DNA of 64,000 nt from Himantopus leucocephalus (lineage: Eukaryota > Chordata > Aves > Charadriiformes > Recurvirostridae): assembly GCA_003993805.1 (NCBI GenBank), contig RSEF01000005.1, positions 21,241,647-21,305,646 on the forward strand. Reading direction: 5' to 3'. The first letter of the stretch is position 1. Each line of letters opens with the position of its first letter. The position numbers and the translations under genes were made by a program. Shown in pieces: positions 26,652 to 39,900 of the stretch. The notes below the pieces were generated by a model that was not told the origin of the DNA, did no database searches, and saw only the letters and a list, made by a program, of their open reading frames with translations.

Positions 26652-26815
26652 TGTCATGGGCTGGACTGGCCACTGAGGCAAGATGACAGATGGTCTCCCT
26701 CCAAGGAGAGGCGGGAGAGGGAGAAAGAGACTCATGAGTTTAGAAGGAACTAAACTACTTGAATGAAATATTAATANNNNNNNNNNACATCTACATCTAG
26801 AGATAAAAATGTTTT
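26652..26815 (-). mobile_element. Partial avian LTR with a 10-N gap
   Basis: The plus strand starts TGTCATGGGCTGGACTGGCC and continues with a GAGGCGGGAGAGGGAG purine block and GACTCATGAGTTTAGAAGG, then an AT-rich ATTAATA segment cut by Ns (26777-26786). This order resembles the 3' portion of bird ERVL-type LTRs read on the opposite strand. The far boundary and target-site duplication cannot be placed, and the right end given is approximate. Confidence 0.5.
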
Positions 26816-29800
26816 AGAAAGAGAAAACCTTTGAAAGCAGTTTCCTAAGCAGCGAACAGGGAGGCACAAAACTCAATTTGCTGTGGATGGAACTAGGACT
26901 GTTAAAGTGAAATTTGTCACTTTAGATGGTAATCTCAAGGGTTATTCCACTTGAACATGAATTAAGCCTTAAAACTAAATTTTAACTTAATTTAAATAGA
27001 GTATAAACAAGCCATAAGTATGGGGCCCCCTTTCATAGAGAAAGTCCATGAATGCTTCCTGAAGTCTGTTGGCCAGAATTACATCCAACAAGGCTGTTGG
27101 ACAGGCTACTTTATATAATGGATCATAGAACCATAAGATGTTNGCAATCCTCTTAAGTCAGCTCTGTTTGTGATTCCATTACCCTTTCTCTGGGGAGCCC
27201 TTGGTTTCTTCCTGTCTGTACCAGAAAGTCGGTGGCCCCAAAGTGCCTTCTGCCTCATTGTAGGAAGATATAGAGAAAGCAACACCACTAAATTTCATTA
27301 TCTTTTTCATGTAAAATAGGAAATGCATATACAGAGGGGCATCTCTGTGTGTAGAGAAATGTGCTTAGGTGGAAGCCAGGAAAAGGAATAAAGAAAACAA
27401 TGTCTTTTTTGAGATATAATTAGCTCAGAAAGCCTGCTAAGTTCCTATAATCAGTATATGTATGTGTGTAGGAATATTTTTTAAGACATAAAAGCTTTAT
27501 TTCTTGTCCCATTCTCTAGGTTATATAGTCATTGTAGATCTTACTATTGCTATAGCAGTAGCCGTAACCAGCTTCAGTAAGAACTGCTAAAAATTAGGGA
27601 GACAATGACAGCCACTGTTCTTGTCATCTATTCAGTAGGAAAGGACTGGAATTCTCAAAAGAAAATAAAAAGTTCACTCTGGGTTTTAATTAGAGAGACT
27701 TATGACATCCATATGGTTCAAACAAGCTGCTTCAAATCCAGCAGAACTTCCATCCTTTTTATATTGACTGAAGAACAATAATATAAGGATCAATTTATTG
27801 TGGTGCCTGGTCAGTATATTTAAAGAACAGGTAAAAGGGGAGCTTATAAAATAGAATGAAAAATCCTGTCTTTACCAAATTCTTGGAGTTTGGGCTTTTC
27901 CCCCCCTATGGAGTGGTAAAGAGAACAACAAAAAAATCCTTAAATCAAAACAATTATGTTTTGAGCAGCATACGGAATCTAGATTCTCCTTGATTTATTG
28001 TGCATTTGAAGCATATTGCATCATATCTAAATGAACAATTTTATTGTACTAAACAAAGGAGATGAGGCTGTTATAATAAATGCATTTAGTTCTTCTCCTA
28101 TACATTAAAACTTGGGAACAAAGTAACACATTATACTTCTTTTCCCTCTCTTACAGGTTCCCTTGTATTTACCAATACTTTCTCTGGCATTTATTCTCTC
28201 AAGCATTCTGTATGACTTGTTCTGAGCTACTTTAATCAACATTTTAGTAGTCATATTCACACCCTAATATTAATAGGGGGGCTGGTATTATTGGCATTCC
28301 AGTACTTGCATAAGCTGTCATTATTTTCTCCTTGGATCCCATCTGACACATTGTTTTATACAGCCATAACTATATTGCATATATATGTAGATTTGCCAGT
28401 ACTAAACTGTAGACTACAGAGTCTGCAGGCAAATAGAAATTAATTTATGATTTGATTTAGGAAAGATAGAATATTTACTCAAGTAGCTGAAATTAAGTTT
28501 CTCATTTATAATTGAAACATATCAGTAGCAAGACTGCTCAAAATTTCAGTAGGCAGCAATAGAATTTTATGAACTATACTCTCTGATAAGTAGTAGACTT
28601 TATATGGATTTATCTCGCTGTATTGCAAAGATTTTTCATATATAAGTAGTTCAGTCTTCTTGTTCAGTAACCAGCTATGTTGTTGTCATTACTGCGCACT
28701 AAGGCATCCTAAATTGTTTGTCATTTTACAGGTAATTTTTTACCTAAAAGTATTTTTCAGCATGCTAAAGTGACTTGGAATCCAATGGGCTAAGTGTCAC
28801 ATTCCCCCTGAAACACACAAGATAAATATGTCCTTGTGCTTTCAACAGTATTTTGAGACAAGGGTAATTCTTCAGATTATGCAGCAAGACAAAAGTGGTT
28901 TTATAGAGTTGTGTGATAAACACTTCACTGTCTGAAAAAACCCCCACAGTTATAAAAACACAGTTATGATCCTTTGGAAAGGGTGAATTTTACTTTGTTT
29001 CATGGACATTTGTGGGAAAGAAAACTAACAGAGAAAGATGAAAGAAACACACAAAAGCACAAGTACTGGCTAATGGAGGAAATTACTTGTCAAGTTCTCT
29101 GAGTAGAGTTTTCTTTGTATTTTTCTCTTTTCTGAGGGATTAGAGTGGAGAGTTTTGGAGAAATTCTTCTACTCTAAAAACCATGGAGAAGAGTACTTGC
29201 AAAAATCAAAGGCAAACAACCATCTTGTAATATCTTTGCCTTCTATTATCAAGATAGCTGTAACACCACTGAACCAGTTTCTGTATCACTGTTATTGTGG
29301 CAGTTACGAAAAATGTGAAGTTTCCAAGTGCAACACTCAGGGGTATAGCACATCCCATCCAGTTTGCTCATGGAAATTTCAGGTATGCAGAAGAAAAAGG
29401 ATTTAGACAGATCTTTTTTGTTCTGTGGTCTCCAAGACACTTCCTTCTCTCAGGGGGCATCCAGAGTAATTCTGTGACAGGGGAATGGTAGGAATCAGTA
29501 TTATCAGGAAATCTAGCAATGTCTTCTAAGACCTGGGATAACAGCTGTTCACATGTATGTCATAATTCCTATTTCTACAAATCCTTTTAGCTTAGAGCCA
29601 GATGCATTTAAAAGCTGGTTCTACTGTTCCATCGCTGCTGCTTGTGATGTTCCCAATTGCTATAACTTGCAACGTAGTGACAACTAAGTCCTTGGTGACT
29701 ACAGATTTGTTACACTTTGCATTTATATTTATCCCAAAGGATACCAAAGTGTTTTATATACCAGGCACACAGCAATCACTTCATCTACCCATGAATCAGA

Positions 29801-32800
29801 CACCACTGGGGTGGAATACAGCAGATGTTTAACAGCATAAAGCAGTATTACACAACAGTTTTAAGACAGAAAGTGAAAAATGTCTTATCAAAATGACACT
29901 ACAGAAGGAATTTAGGAAGGCAGAATGTAATTAAGCTAACTGCAGTTTATACAAGAAACTGATGGTAACATATTATTCTTGCAAAACAATGTTGTAAGTT
30001 CTTTACCAGACAAGAGCGATACGACCAGTTTTATATCTTACTCACAAAGTCAAACTCTCAGCAGCACAATGGCCTTTAATACAATACTAGAGACAGATAA
30101 CTGCTAGTATTTAGAAGGTGCAATTAATGCAAGACAGCCAACTACTGAATGACAAGAATAGTATTAAAGATCTAAAAAGATAATAAAACAAAGCCTGATC
30201 ACCAGAAGAGCCAGACACTAAACATGGATATCACCACAACTCTGGAAAAATTCTTTTTGTCTCAGTGAAGTTGTTGGGGATCTGTATCACTGTATGGGAC
30301 CCCAGATTCTGTTGCAGACCCTAAAAATGCTTCACATGGTTGAAATATTAAATAATGAGTAAACTTTCATTCCTACACAATATGTTCTCCATTATCTTAA
30401 GAGCATAGCATATGTTGTACCCTAGCATGACTCTGATTGGTTCATTTTTTTTACAAAATGTCCACCTAAGCCATATCATAAATAACTAAAAATGTTCAGG
30501 TTTTTCCCCCAGTAGCTTTAAAATAAAGGAAACATCATGCCAAGAAATTGCTTATTTTGTAAACTTGCATATAGTGTTGCTTAAGCTTTCTTAGCTGTAA
30601 CACCACCAGGAGGGCAAGAGAAATGGTGGCATTTTTTTTAAATCTCTACATGACAGTTCATAGAAAGGTTATTATGTGTAAATCTTCACAAGTTGTCAAG
30701 TTTTCTCTATATATATTTCTTATTTTCCAAAAATCTTGGCTACCAGACTCACTGTAAAGTAATTTCATGCCTTTTTTTTTTTGTGGTACTGCTTAAAAAA
30801 ATCCAGAAAAGAAAAATAAATTTTAAGTACTTGGAGAAATACTGCTGCTATTGAAATAAGGATATACTGTTCCTATTGAAATAAGGATATACTTTTGCTA
30901 TTGAAATAAGGATAAGAAGCATGAATTATGCAAGACTAAGCATATGATAAGATAAAATGATCTATATACATTATGGACAGCAGTAGCAATTCAGAGAGCA
31001 AAGAAATTATTTTGCATCTCAGTTGTCCTGACTACTGTGCAAAAGCAAACCAGCAAACTAACTGCTAGAAAAAACATAGTCATTTAGGTATTATCTTCAT
31101 AAGTCAGTGGTTGAAATTTGAGGTCACTACATAACAAATGAAAAGAATGAGAGGTCCTTGTTTCCCTAGGAGGCATGCATGCAATAGAACACGTCCCAAA
31201 CAATTTGAATCTGAAGACTTGCTTGAACTAACCTGACAATTGTGTAACTTTCACAATTCTGCAATGACATGTTCCTAAGAAGAAAGTTAGTGCATTTTCA
31301 TTTCAACACTTACAGAATCTTCAAGTTGTACACATATCTGAAGATAGATGAAGGTGTATTTACTTGTCCTGAATCCACAGTTCATCCTGAGATTGCCCAT
31401 ATTCAAGCCAAGTCACTAAGAACTTATATATTATATGATTTCATCCCTTACGGAATTATTTTCATTGAAAGGTATGAAGAACCAGGACCACTATCACTGT
31501 TCTTAATGCTGTTTAAAGTCACTTGTTATATAATGGTCATGCTCAGAATGCTATTAGAATATGCAGAAATGTCATTTTATACTCCTGAATAGCAAAAATA
31601 AATTGCTGGGAGTTCAAAACTTCAAAATAAAGGGAAAATATGAAAGCGACACTCTTAGGCAGTTACTGATGTTTGTGGGTTTTGTTTTGTTTGGGGTTTC
31701 TTTTGTTTTTGTTTTTGTTTTTTTTTTCATTTAGCAAGAAAAGTTACTACATGAAGTGCATAGAAACTTCATTCAGTTTGGATGAATCTACAAGCTTTGG
31801 CACTTGGAAAGTTCCATTCATATTACTTGAACTTAAGGAGTGTTTCAGTGAGGATTCTTAGGTATTATTATTCCTGTAGATATGAAATTCATAGCTAATG
31901 TATGTCATTTTTGTATATAAATTCCTAACACAAACATTTTAATTCTTACTCTGACTATGCAGAGGTTTTCTAAAGGATTTGAAAGACACTGCTTTCTAGA
32001 CATATCGTGTAATTTCAGAGAACACAAATTTCTCACAAACAAAATAGCACATGATATAAAGATTACTGAATATCCATATGAAATTCCTTTGCTTATTCTA
32101 ATGGTGTATCTTAATTTATTTAAAATACTAATAACTTCAGTATTTGTTTTGCCAACCGACTGACAGTTAGAAATACAAATTCACTCTCTTAGTCCCAACA
32201 CAAAGTAAGCCATCATTTGCAATTGAATAGGTCTATGGCAAGTTCAGGAATGTTAGAAAGAATATAATTCCCTGCACTTAGTATGTTTCACTCTAAGTCA
32301 ATGTATTTCAAAATTATTAATCCTCTGAACTATCATAGAATGGAGAATGAGGCATGACTCCTAACTGGCAGGCAAATTCTTCACCTCCTCAATAAACATT
32401 TGCTGTGAAACAGTGGAGCAAAATAGTTGTGGACTGAAATAAACTAACTCTCTGGTCCATGTGATATTTTTAGGTAATAGAATGTTGGGTTTTTCTTTAA
32501 TTAAAGAAAGTTGTAACTTCAATAGATGATATAAATTAGGAGACCCTGTCAATAGTCTAGTATAACCCAGCTTCACAACTCTCACTGCAGCTGCTATAAC
32601 TGGAAAATATGTAGAAGCAGCCCAGGAGATCTTGTAAGGAGTCAGCCAGGAAGCCAATCATATACCCAGATGCTACACTGGAAACACAAATTTGAGAGCT
32701 TTCCATCTGGGATCTTGCATCTGCCAAATTTGTCACATAAGTGGTCACAGCAGTTAGGTTCTGTGCTCCAGATGAGAGGGAAAAGCACCAAAGGGAGCTG

Positions 32801-33464
32801 TTTACCACCCTGCAATCAACAGGAAAATGCTGTGCCAACTGAAAGTGTAATCGTATCTACAGCAATGTGCTAATGAGCTCTGAAAATGTTTAGTAGAATA
32901 AGAGAAGTCTCTGGAATATAGAGAAATCAAATACACTGTATATAGACATCAAATTATATGGTAACATTTATAATTCAAAATCTTCATTAGACATAAGCTG
33001 TCTATAAAAACAATCAAATCAAGCCAATAGTAAAACTATTCTGGATTGCTTGGATTGATTACATATCTGTGGTTCTTCCTTCAAAGGTAGCTCAACTATT
33101 AGTAAAAGCAGTCACTCTTCAAACTCTTGCCTGAGAGAGGCTAAATATAAGTTGTTCTTTTATAGCTAAGTATTAGAAGGTTGGTTGGTCAGAGAAAAAA
33201 GAAGACTCTTTAATTAAACAAAAAGCCCCCGCAAGCCCCCAAAACAAAAAAAAAAGGGGATCCTTGATCATTTTGGGGTAAAAAGTGTTAATGCTTCAAA
33301 CAAAAATTTCCTCCTAAGTGATTAACAATGCAACAACTAAAATTGTCTTCTGTTCTGATGTAACACTGGCCTGTATATATCTTTGGTAAGATGAAGCGTT
33401 GTCTTTCTCCACCTTTTCCCTAGGTTAGATTACAAACTGAGCCGAGGCCTGTCTTGCAATGTTT
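26816..33464. other. Unique AT-rich noncoding DNA
   Basis: No gene is visible. A frame of 107 codons at 31269-31592 resembles no protein family and has no flanking signals. Low-complexity pieces include a T/G-rich run at 31676-31728 and an A/C-rich run near 33222-33257. A three-copy minisatellite lies at 30848-30917. A single N occurs at 27143, beside CATAGAACCATAAGATG, which faintly resembles a reversed CR1 tail. Confidence 0.65.
30848..30917. repeat. Minisatellite, three 25-bp copies
   Basis: CTATTGAAATAAGGATA starts at 30848, 30873 and 30898, a strict 25-bp period. Copies one and two are nearly identical and the third diverges at its end. Confidence 0.9.
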
Positions 33465-33972
33465 CTGTGCAGAACCTGCACAGTAAACTTGACTGTGTTC
33501 AGTTTTGGGCCCATCACTACAAGAAAGACACTGAGGTGCTGGAGAATGTCCAGAGAAGGGCAACAAAGCCAGTGAGGTGTCTGGAGAACAAATCTTATGA
33601 GGAGTGGCTGAGGGAACTGGGGTTGTTTAGCCTGGAGAAAAGGAGGCTGAGGGGAGACCTTATCACTCTCCACAGCTACCTGAAAGCAGGTTGTAGTGAG
33701 GTGGGTGTTGACCTCTTCTTGCTAGTAACAAGCGATAGGGCAAGAGGAAATGACCTCAAGTCACACAAGGGTAGGTTTAGATTGGATATCAGGAAAAAGT
33801 TCTTCACCGAAAGGGTTGTTAAGCATTGGAACAAGCTGCCCAGGGAAGTGGTGGAGTTGCCACCCCTGGAAGTATTTAAAAGACAGGTAAATGTGTTGCT
33901 TAGTGACATCAGTGGTGGTTTTAGCAGTGTTAGGTTGATGGTTGGACTTGATGATCTTAAAGATCCCTTATA
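33465..33972 (+). pseudogene. CR1 LINE ORF2 C-terminal fragment and 3' UTR
   Basis: This is a 5'-truncated CR1. The frame from 33467 stays open for 168 codons and reads as the C-terminal region after the reverse transcriptase: [14 protein letters not shown], then [19 protein letters not shown], then [20 protein letters not shown] and [17 protein letters not shown]. These are hallmark words of the CR1 ORF2 C-terminus. No endonuclease or RT catalytic domain is present, so it cannot be active. The frame does not stop where CR1 proteins usually end but continues through the 3' UTR (DDLKDPL) because the normal stop region is altered. The usual octamer tail is absent after GATGATCTTAAAGATCCC. Confidence 0.9.
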
Positions 33973-36900
33973 AACAAAAAAACCTCCCAGAAAGTAAACC
34001 CTATGCGTACTATAAAACAAAAGAACAGAAACTGCAGCCTCCAGAAATCAGCAAACACATTATGACGAAAAGTGATAGACAATCTAGTGCACTTCTAAAC
34101 AACAAAATTAGAAAATGTAAATGATATGTAAGTTTCATAAGGTGGACTCATTTGACAAAAGTGGTCAGTAAAATGACATTCATGGTCAAGTGAATCAGTT
34201 GAACCTGGTTTACAACTCTACAAGAGTCCAAAAACAACCTGAAAAGCTTTTTCCTTAAAGATGTCCTATTTCTTTGTTAGTTTTCTTTAAGGAAGAGAAA
34301 GATTGTCTGAAGATATGGAGATTCTCCTGAACTGACCCTAATAAACCATGAGGCACACTCTGATACAGCTAATGCATGTTAATGAGGGAGCCATATGAAT
34401 TCCATTTGTTATTCTTGATAATGTATAGCCTTGGGAAGACAGCAAATTGGGGAAGCTACAGAGTTACAAATCATCCCACTCCTTCTGGCTGTTTGCTCCA
34501 GTAGTTCATTAATTTATATAGCAAACGTGGGAAATATCAATATATCATCAATATTAATGTAGTACCACTATGGGTGTAAAATATTTGTCTGGGACAGCTG
34601 GTAATGATATACTCTCTGTCACTGTCCTTTATGTCAGTCCTCTGAGCTTGAGATAATTTTTCCTCAAATAACAATGTACTTGCCTTTTTTTTCCAATATG
34701 GTCTGCCTGTGCACGTCTTACAGGTCTTGCACAGGTACAGTACATATATACAGAATAGAACCCCTGCAGAAGTGAAGAGCTTACACGTGCAAGTAGTACA
34801 ACTGTCATAATTGTGCAATTGGTTTCTGAATGTGTGGAGAACAATGAAGTCTTTTGTGTTTCACTAGACCAAGGACTGCAACCTGAATGCTTGGAGCCTG
34901 ACAGAGCATATTTTGGCTAGTTTTCCAGACCAGATGGAACTAAAAGGTGATACTAGCTGGCCTGCACCCTTTAAAATCAGCCAGCCCGTTTCTTTTGACA
35001 GTTTATCCAAAGAAGTCCTTATTTTCCATGAAGGCTATTAAATAAATGAGGCTGAGTTACAGTATGTTCAAATGCTATTTCTTGAAATTTCAGCTAATGA
35101 AGCAAGACAATAACACAAAGCAAGCTTCTTATTACCTCAGAGTGAATTACCTGTGGAACACTTATTTCCTACAAGGATTTTCTTTAGAAGAATATCAAAG
35201 AAGAGCTAAAGGGGATGTTAATAAACAAAATCAACAAAATCCAAGCATCTCCAGATTATGCAATAGCTGATTTGTGAACAATAAATCTGACTGAGATGGG
35301 TGTACATCTTCCTCTGGAATGCTGGGTCCATTTCTTTTACATGGTACATTTTTTCTGCATTCCATGAGTAAACTAGACAGTCTTTGATAAAATTCAGAGT
35401 GGTTAAAATTTTTTGGAAGGTAGCACAATTCCACACACTTTCTCTGACACCCCAGAAGGCAATGCTGCTTCAAACCTCCTCCTCCTTCCCCATATTTCAA
35501 AGCATGGGGAGCTGTACATGTGAAAGATTCACAGAAAGACAGTTGGAACTGTTCGTTGTGTTATGCAAAGCAGTAAATCATGCAATACTCATTTGCTGAT
35601 GGCTAACAAATTTTTCAAGCATCGATAGATTGCAATAGGTCCATTACCTCAAAGAAATTATTCATAAGAGCCATGGACAACCCTGCAGTAGAAGATGAAC
35701 AAACTCTCAGTCAGAAAAGTTTTAAACGTAGTTGCAAAGAGGTGCACAATAGTAGATACCATGATTTTGAGAAAACACATAGGCAGTAAAAGATAAAAAC
35801 CAGATCTCCAGCCTATCACATAAATTAAAATACTGTATAAATTGAATGTGTCATAAACATCGCAAACTCAAAGACAATGCGTATTGTAATAGTGCAGCAG
35901 GAAGGACAGGTTTAAAAGGAGTGAAGTGCTTAGTCTTACAAAGTGAATTCATTCATAAGAAAACACCCAAAGAGCTAAAGAAGATTCTGCAGATGATAGA
36001 AAAGCTGTAATAAACTGAAATGGCACTACTCCTGAGTCTGCATCACCCTACATCAGAGGCTTGGGGAGGACCATTGTTTTGGAAGTTATAGTTACAGAAG
36101 AAAAAAGGGAAAACAAGAGCAAATATACTCAGTAGTTATTATGCATCAATGTGCATTTGATGACTACTGTTCATATGATATTTTTTCCTCTAAGTAGAAG
36201 CTTATTAACTTGGGATCTGCATAGGAAAAGGCAGTGTTTTTCCCACTTAAAATCAGTGATTATTCTGGAAAGATACTGAGACAACATTCTGTGCTTGATG
36301 TGTTAGTGTTCTCCCTCAGAAGTCATAAGAAAACACATAGCAAACATTCAGATAAATTTTATATTGTCTTTTGGGAGATGTTTTATTAGATGGGCATTTG
36401 ATTTTAACTTGTTATCTTGAAACGTTTCAGTTGAAAATACAACATTGATGAGATTGAGATTCCAGGTTCTCCACAGACCTTCTTTTAGGAAAACCAAACC
36501 AAACAAAAAAAAATAAAACAAGAAGCTTTGAACTATTTTGGAGACCTGGAGATGCTAAGCTGAAATGAAACAACAAACTCAGAGTTCAATGGAATAAAAA
36601 TAACATACTCAACATAGAAATACTCAAATCAATATAGACTGATAGAGCACAATTGCTGATGGAATCAATAACTTGGTTACCTACAGAGAAAAGAATCTGG
36701 GGTGAAAGGGAGGGGACTTGGGGTGAGAGGACAATGAGGAAGACCTGTATCTATGCATCTGCCCAAACTAGCAGTGTTGCAACACTGTTTAGGCAGAACT
36801 ATTGAATGGACAAAGGATTCAAATCTTAATAGAAAGCTTCAAATAAAAAGAGCATTGGTATGCGTAAGTTTCATGTCTTAGGACTGCTTTCACTTGAACA

Positions 36901-39900
36901 CCTAATGAGTAGTATATCTCAAAATTTTACCTGTGGTAATCTTTTTACAGCTAAATAGAGTGATGCAGAATTTTGTTTGAGATTGCTCAGTTCATAGACT
37001 GTATACCTTGAATGGTGATGCAGGTGTCTGGGGAGGTAAACATATCCCAGAGACTGATTAAACCATATGGGTTTTATGTATATGGACTCTAGAGTTGGTG
37101 TTAATAGTATTTTTAAGATTAGCTGTGAAGAAATAAATAGGAAACTTACTCTTTGAAAGGCTTCAATTATTTTGTTGGGTAACTCATTCAACAAAGTGCT
37201 CTAGCAGATTCAGCCCACAAATGAAACAAACCTTTGTGAAATGATCTGTTTTCAAATTATTTTAAACATACTGCGTTCCCTGTTTCAGTTCATTTTAATT
37301 ATTTCTTAAAACTTTTCTCTTTTTTAGCCAGCACAAGTTCTATAAGAAATTCAGTCCTACACCCTAAAAGTAATTCCATGTATAACGGAGCCTGCTTCTG
37401 TCCATGACCCTTATTTAAAAGCTTTTTAAAATCCTTCAAGTGTGCCTTATACAGGTAAGCTCAGAAAGATACTCAGCTGTTCCTTGTATTAAATTCAGAA
37501 GAAATACATAGTTGAAAGAATAAAGAAAGGGACAATAGTGGATAAAGATTTAAAGAACAGAAAATGGCATGCATTTTATGATGAAGTGAGACAACTGACC
37601 CATCTAACCATTTGTAAGATCACATATGTGCAGTATACATATTGCCTTACATATTGGTAGGCAAGATAGGATCCAATGCATTAGCCTTAAGCAAACCACG
37701 CTCATCAGTTTGTGAGTAGGAACAGCACAAATCAGTCTTGCAAGAAGATATTAAAACTAATAGGAAAACTAATTAGAAGACAACGAGTTTTGTTCTGTAA
37801 GCTGGCTGTTAATGGGACTCCCCATATTCATGTACCTGAATCTGTTTTGATGCTGAATGGTACATGTACAGTTTAAAGGGGTAGAACACGGTATGCTAGC
37901 ATGATAGTGTGCTAAACTCAGCAGTTAGACTCCAGCTTAAGTCACAGGAGCTTAACCAAAGATTCCTGAGCAACTTATCACAGTGAGCAAAGTTCCACAG
38001 CCAAACATTACTGCAAATCTTAATAATCATTTTTGCCTTAAAATAAACAACCTCATTGTACAGGAAGTCTGTAAGGCAATAAAATAATTCTGGAGTCATA
38101 AGTTCAGAATGCTTGATCATCTCTATAAAGAAATATTTATACTCAAATTCTTCCAAAGCTAGTGAGAGTTGTCTCTTATGAGTCAAGGTGAGCTGCAGAG
38201 CCAATATAGAGTCAATATTATCCTTGTTATTGCAGGTGAAGAGGCAAGGTAGTATCCACTCCATTCCTTCACCTGAAATGGTTTATTTTTGCTGTGTGTC
38301 CTTTGAAGTACGCAAAGCTCTACTTGTTCTGGCATTAATTGCTAGTGGAAGCATTACTGTAATGCTTAAGCTCATCTCTGCCTTGAGGTCAGTGACATGC
38401 TTATTTGAGATTGTAAACAAAAGTTAGGCCTACTATGTTATTCTCGCCAAAACTAAATTATTTATGAGAAATGTTAAGTACAAAATACAATTTTAGGTTT
38501 ATTTTTTATATATATAGATTTATAAATAAATTTATAAACTGCAGGAAGTGACAATGACATAAAATATTTAATTAATTAATCAAGATGTAATTAATTAAGT
38601 CAGGCATGAAACTTAGAGAAGACAAAGACATAAAAAATTAAGTGAATTAATGTTTTTTATTAAAATTTCTAGCAGTCTGTATACTTTGTTGCTATAAATA
38701 AGCATTTAACCACACACTGATTAAATCTTTGACTAAGCCTTTATGTTGTAAGTAGATCATATGGTTTTGCTGTCCAGGTGGAGACTCGTAATCTCTTTTC
38801 TGGTAAAAAGCATTGGTTATAAAGGGGTTGTTCTATAATAACAGATTGCAAAAGCCTTTTTCAGTAAGTATTCCTATTTACAGAAATTTACTGCAAGATA
38901 ATGCAAAGGAAAACAAATGTAGCCAAAACAAGTACCACCGATTTTGGAATAAATACGTACAGAATGTTGTTAGCATTAGTTTATTAAAATTAATTTATGG
39001 GGTTTTTTTTAGTTTTTACAAGAAAAGTGTTGTTATCTGTTCACAGTTCTGAGTGCCTAGAATATAACTTCCTAAAATAAATTTATTGAATTCACCTGAT
39101 CATTTCCTCAGTTTCCTTAATAGAAAATTGGAAGACAAAACCAGATAGGCTTTATAACATGTCTAGGTGTCTAAAAAACTGAATCCTAGACCAATTAATT
39201 GATAAGGAAGTTAATTTCCAAATCAAGGACCCTCATAGATAATGTGCCAGCCACCTTGCTGTTTACACTCAGAGTGTCAAGGTCAAGTACCTGCTGCTGT
39301 CTGTAAGTGTCCATGTCTTGAAACATTAGCAGATTTACAGGGTAAACTGAACACCATTAATTTAATCAGGAAACTTTTAACAAACTGATCTAGATCATGT
39401 ACCTTGTATTCTGAATATACAACAACCATTTAGAATGGTGTTTTTGAAGACAAATTAGTCAATGATGTACAGCAATGCAACTGCAGTAATAAACATCACA
39501 AAAATTCCATTTAAATAATTATTCATTTTGTATTCAGAAGAAGTTTTCAACAGCATCAAGCGTAGCCTCAGGCCTCATTTACGTTGAACGTCTACCCATT
39601 ATATAATTTTCTTTCAGTATTCATTTAGTAAACACTGACCATCAAGGCCCTTTGATGAGATGTTATGTATATGGTAAGAAAGCTATCATATTGAACAATG
39701 AATATAAGTGACACTGATTCTATCATTTCATTACTGGCTTTGCAATCCTATTGTCTTTAAAAGTAATTTTTGGTATGCAATCATAAATTACGCATGGTTT
39801 AAATTTTTATTGTGGGTTGGTTTTTTTTAAGTCTGTCCAACATCATAAATACTTTAGATTTACAACTGTATTGTGATACTAATAAACCTATTACTAACTT

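Noticed and set aside
27120..27150. Possible reversed CR1 tail (CATAGAACCATAAGATG)
   Set aside because: The match is too short and is interrupted by an N; nothing downstream continues as CR1.
30848..30917. Minisatellite as a CRISPR-like array
   Set aside because: The 25-bp units are directly contiguous without unique spacers, and the genome is eukaryotic.
31269..31592. 107-codon plus frame as a possible small gene
   Set aside because: No family resemblance, no repeat or splice context, and a length expected by chance in 64 kb.
33676..34020. 114-codon minus frame
   Set aside because: It is the antisense shadow of the CR1 C-terminal coding sequence at 33465-33972.
37896..38264. 122-codon minus frame
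   Set aside because: No recognisable domain or coding-like composition, and no neighbouring exon-like sequence.
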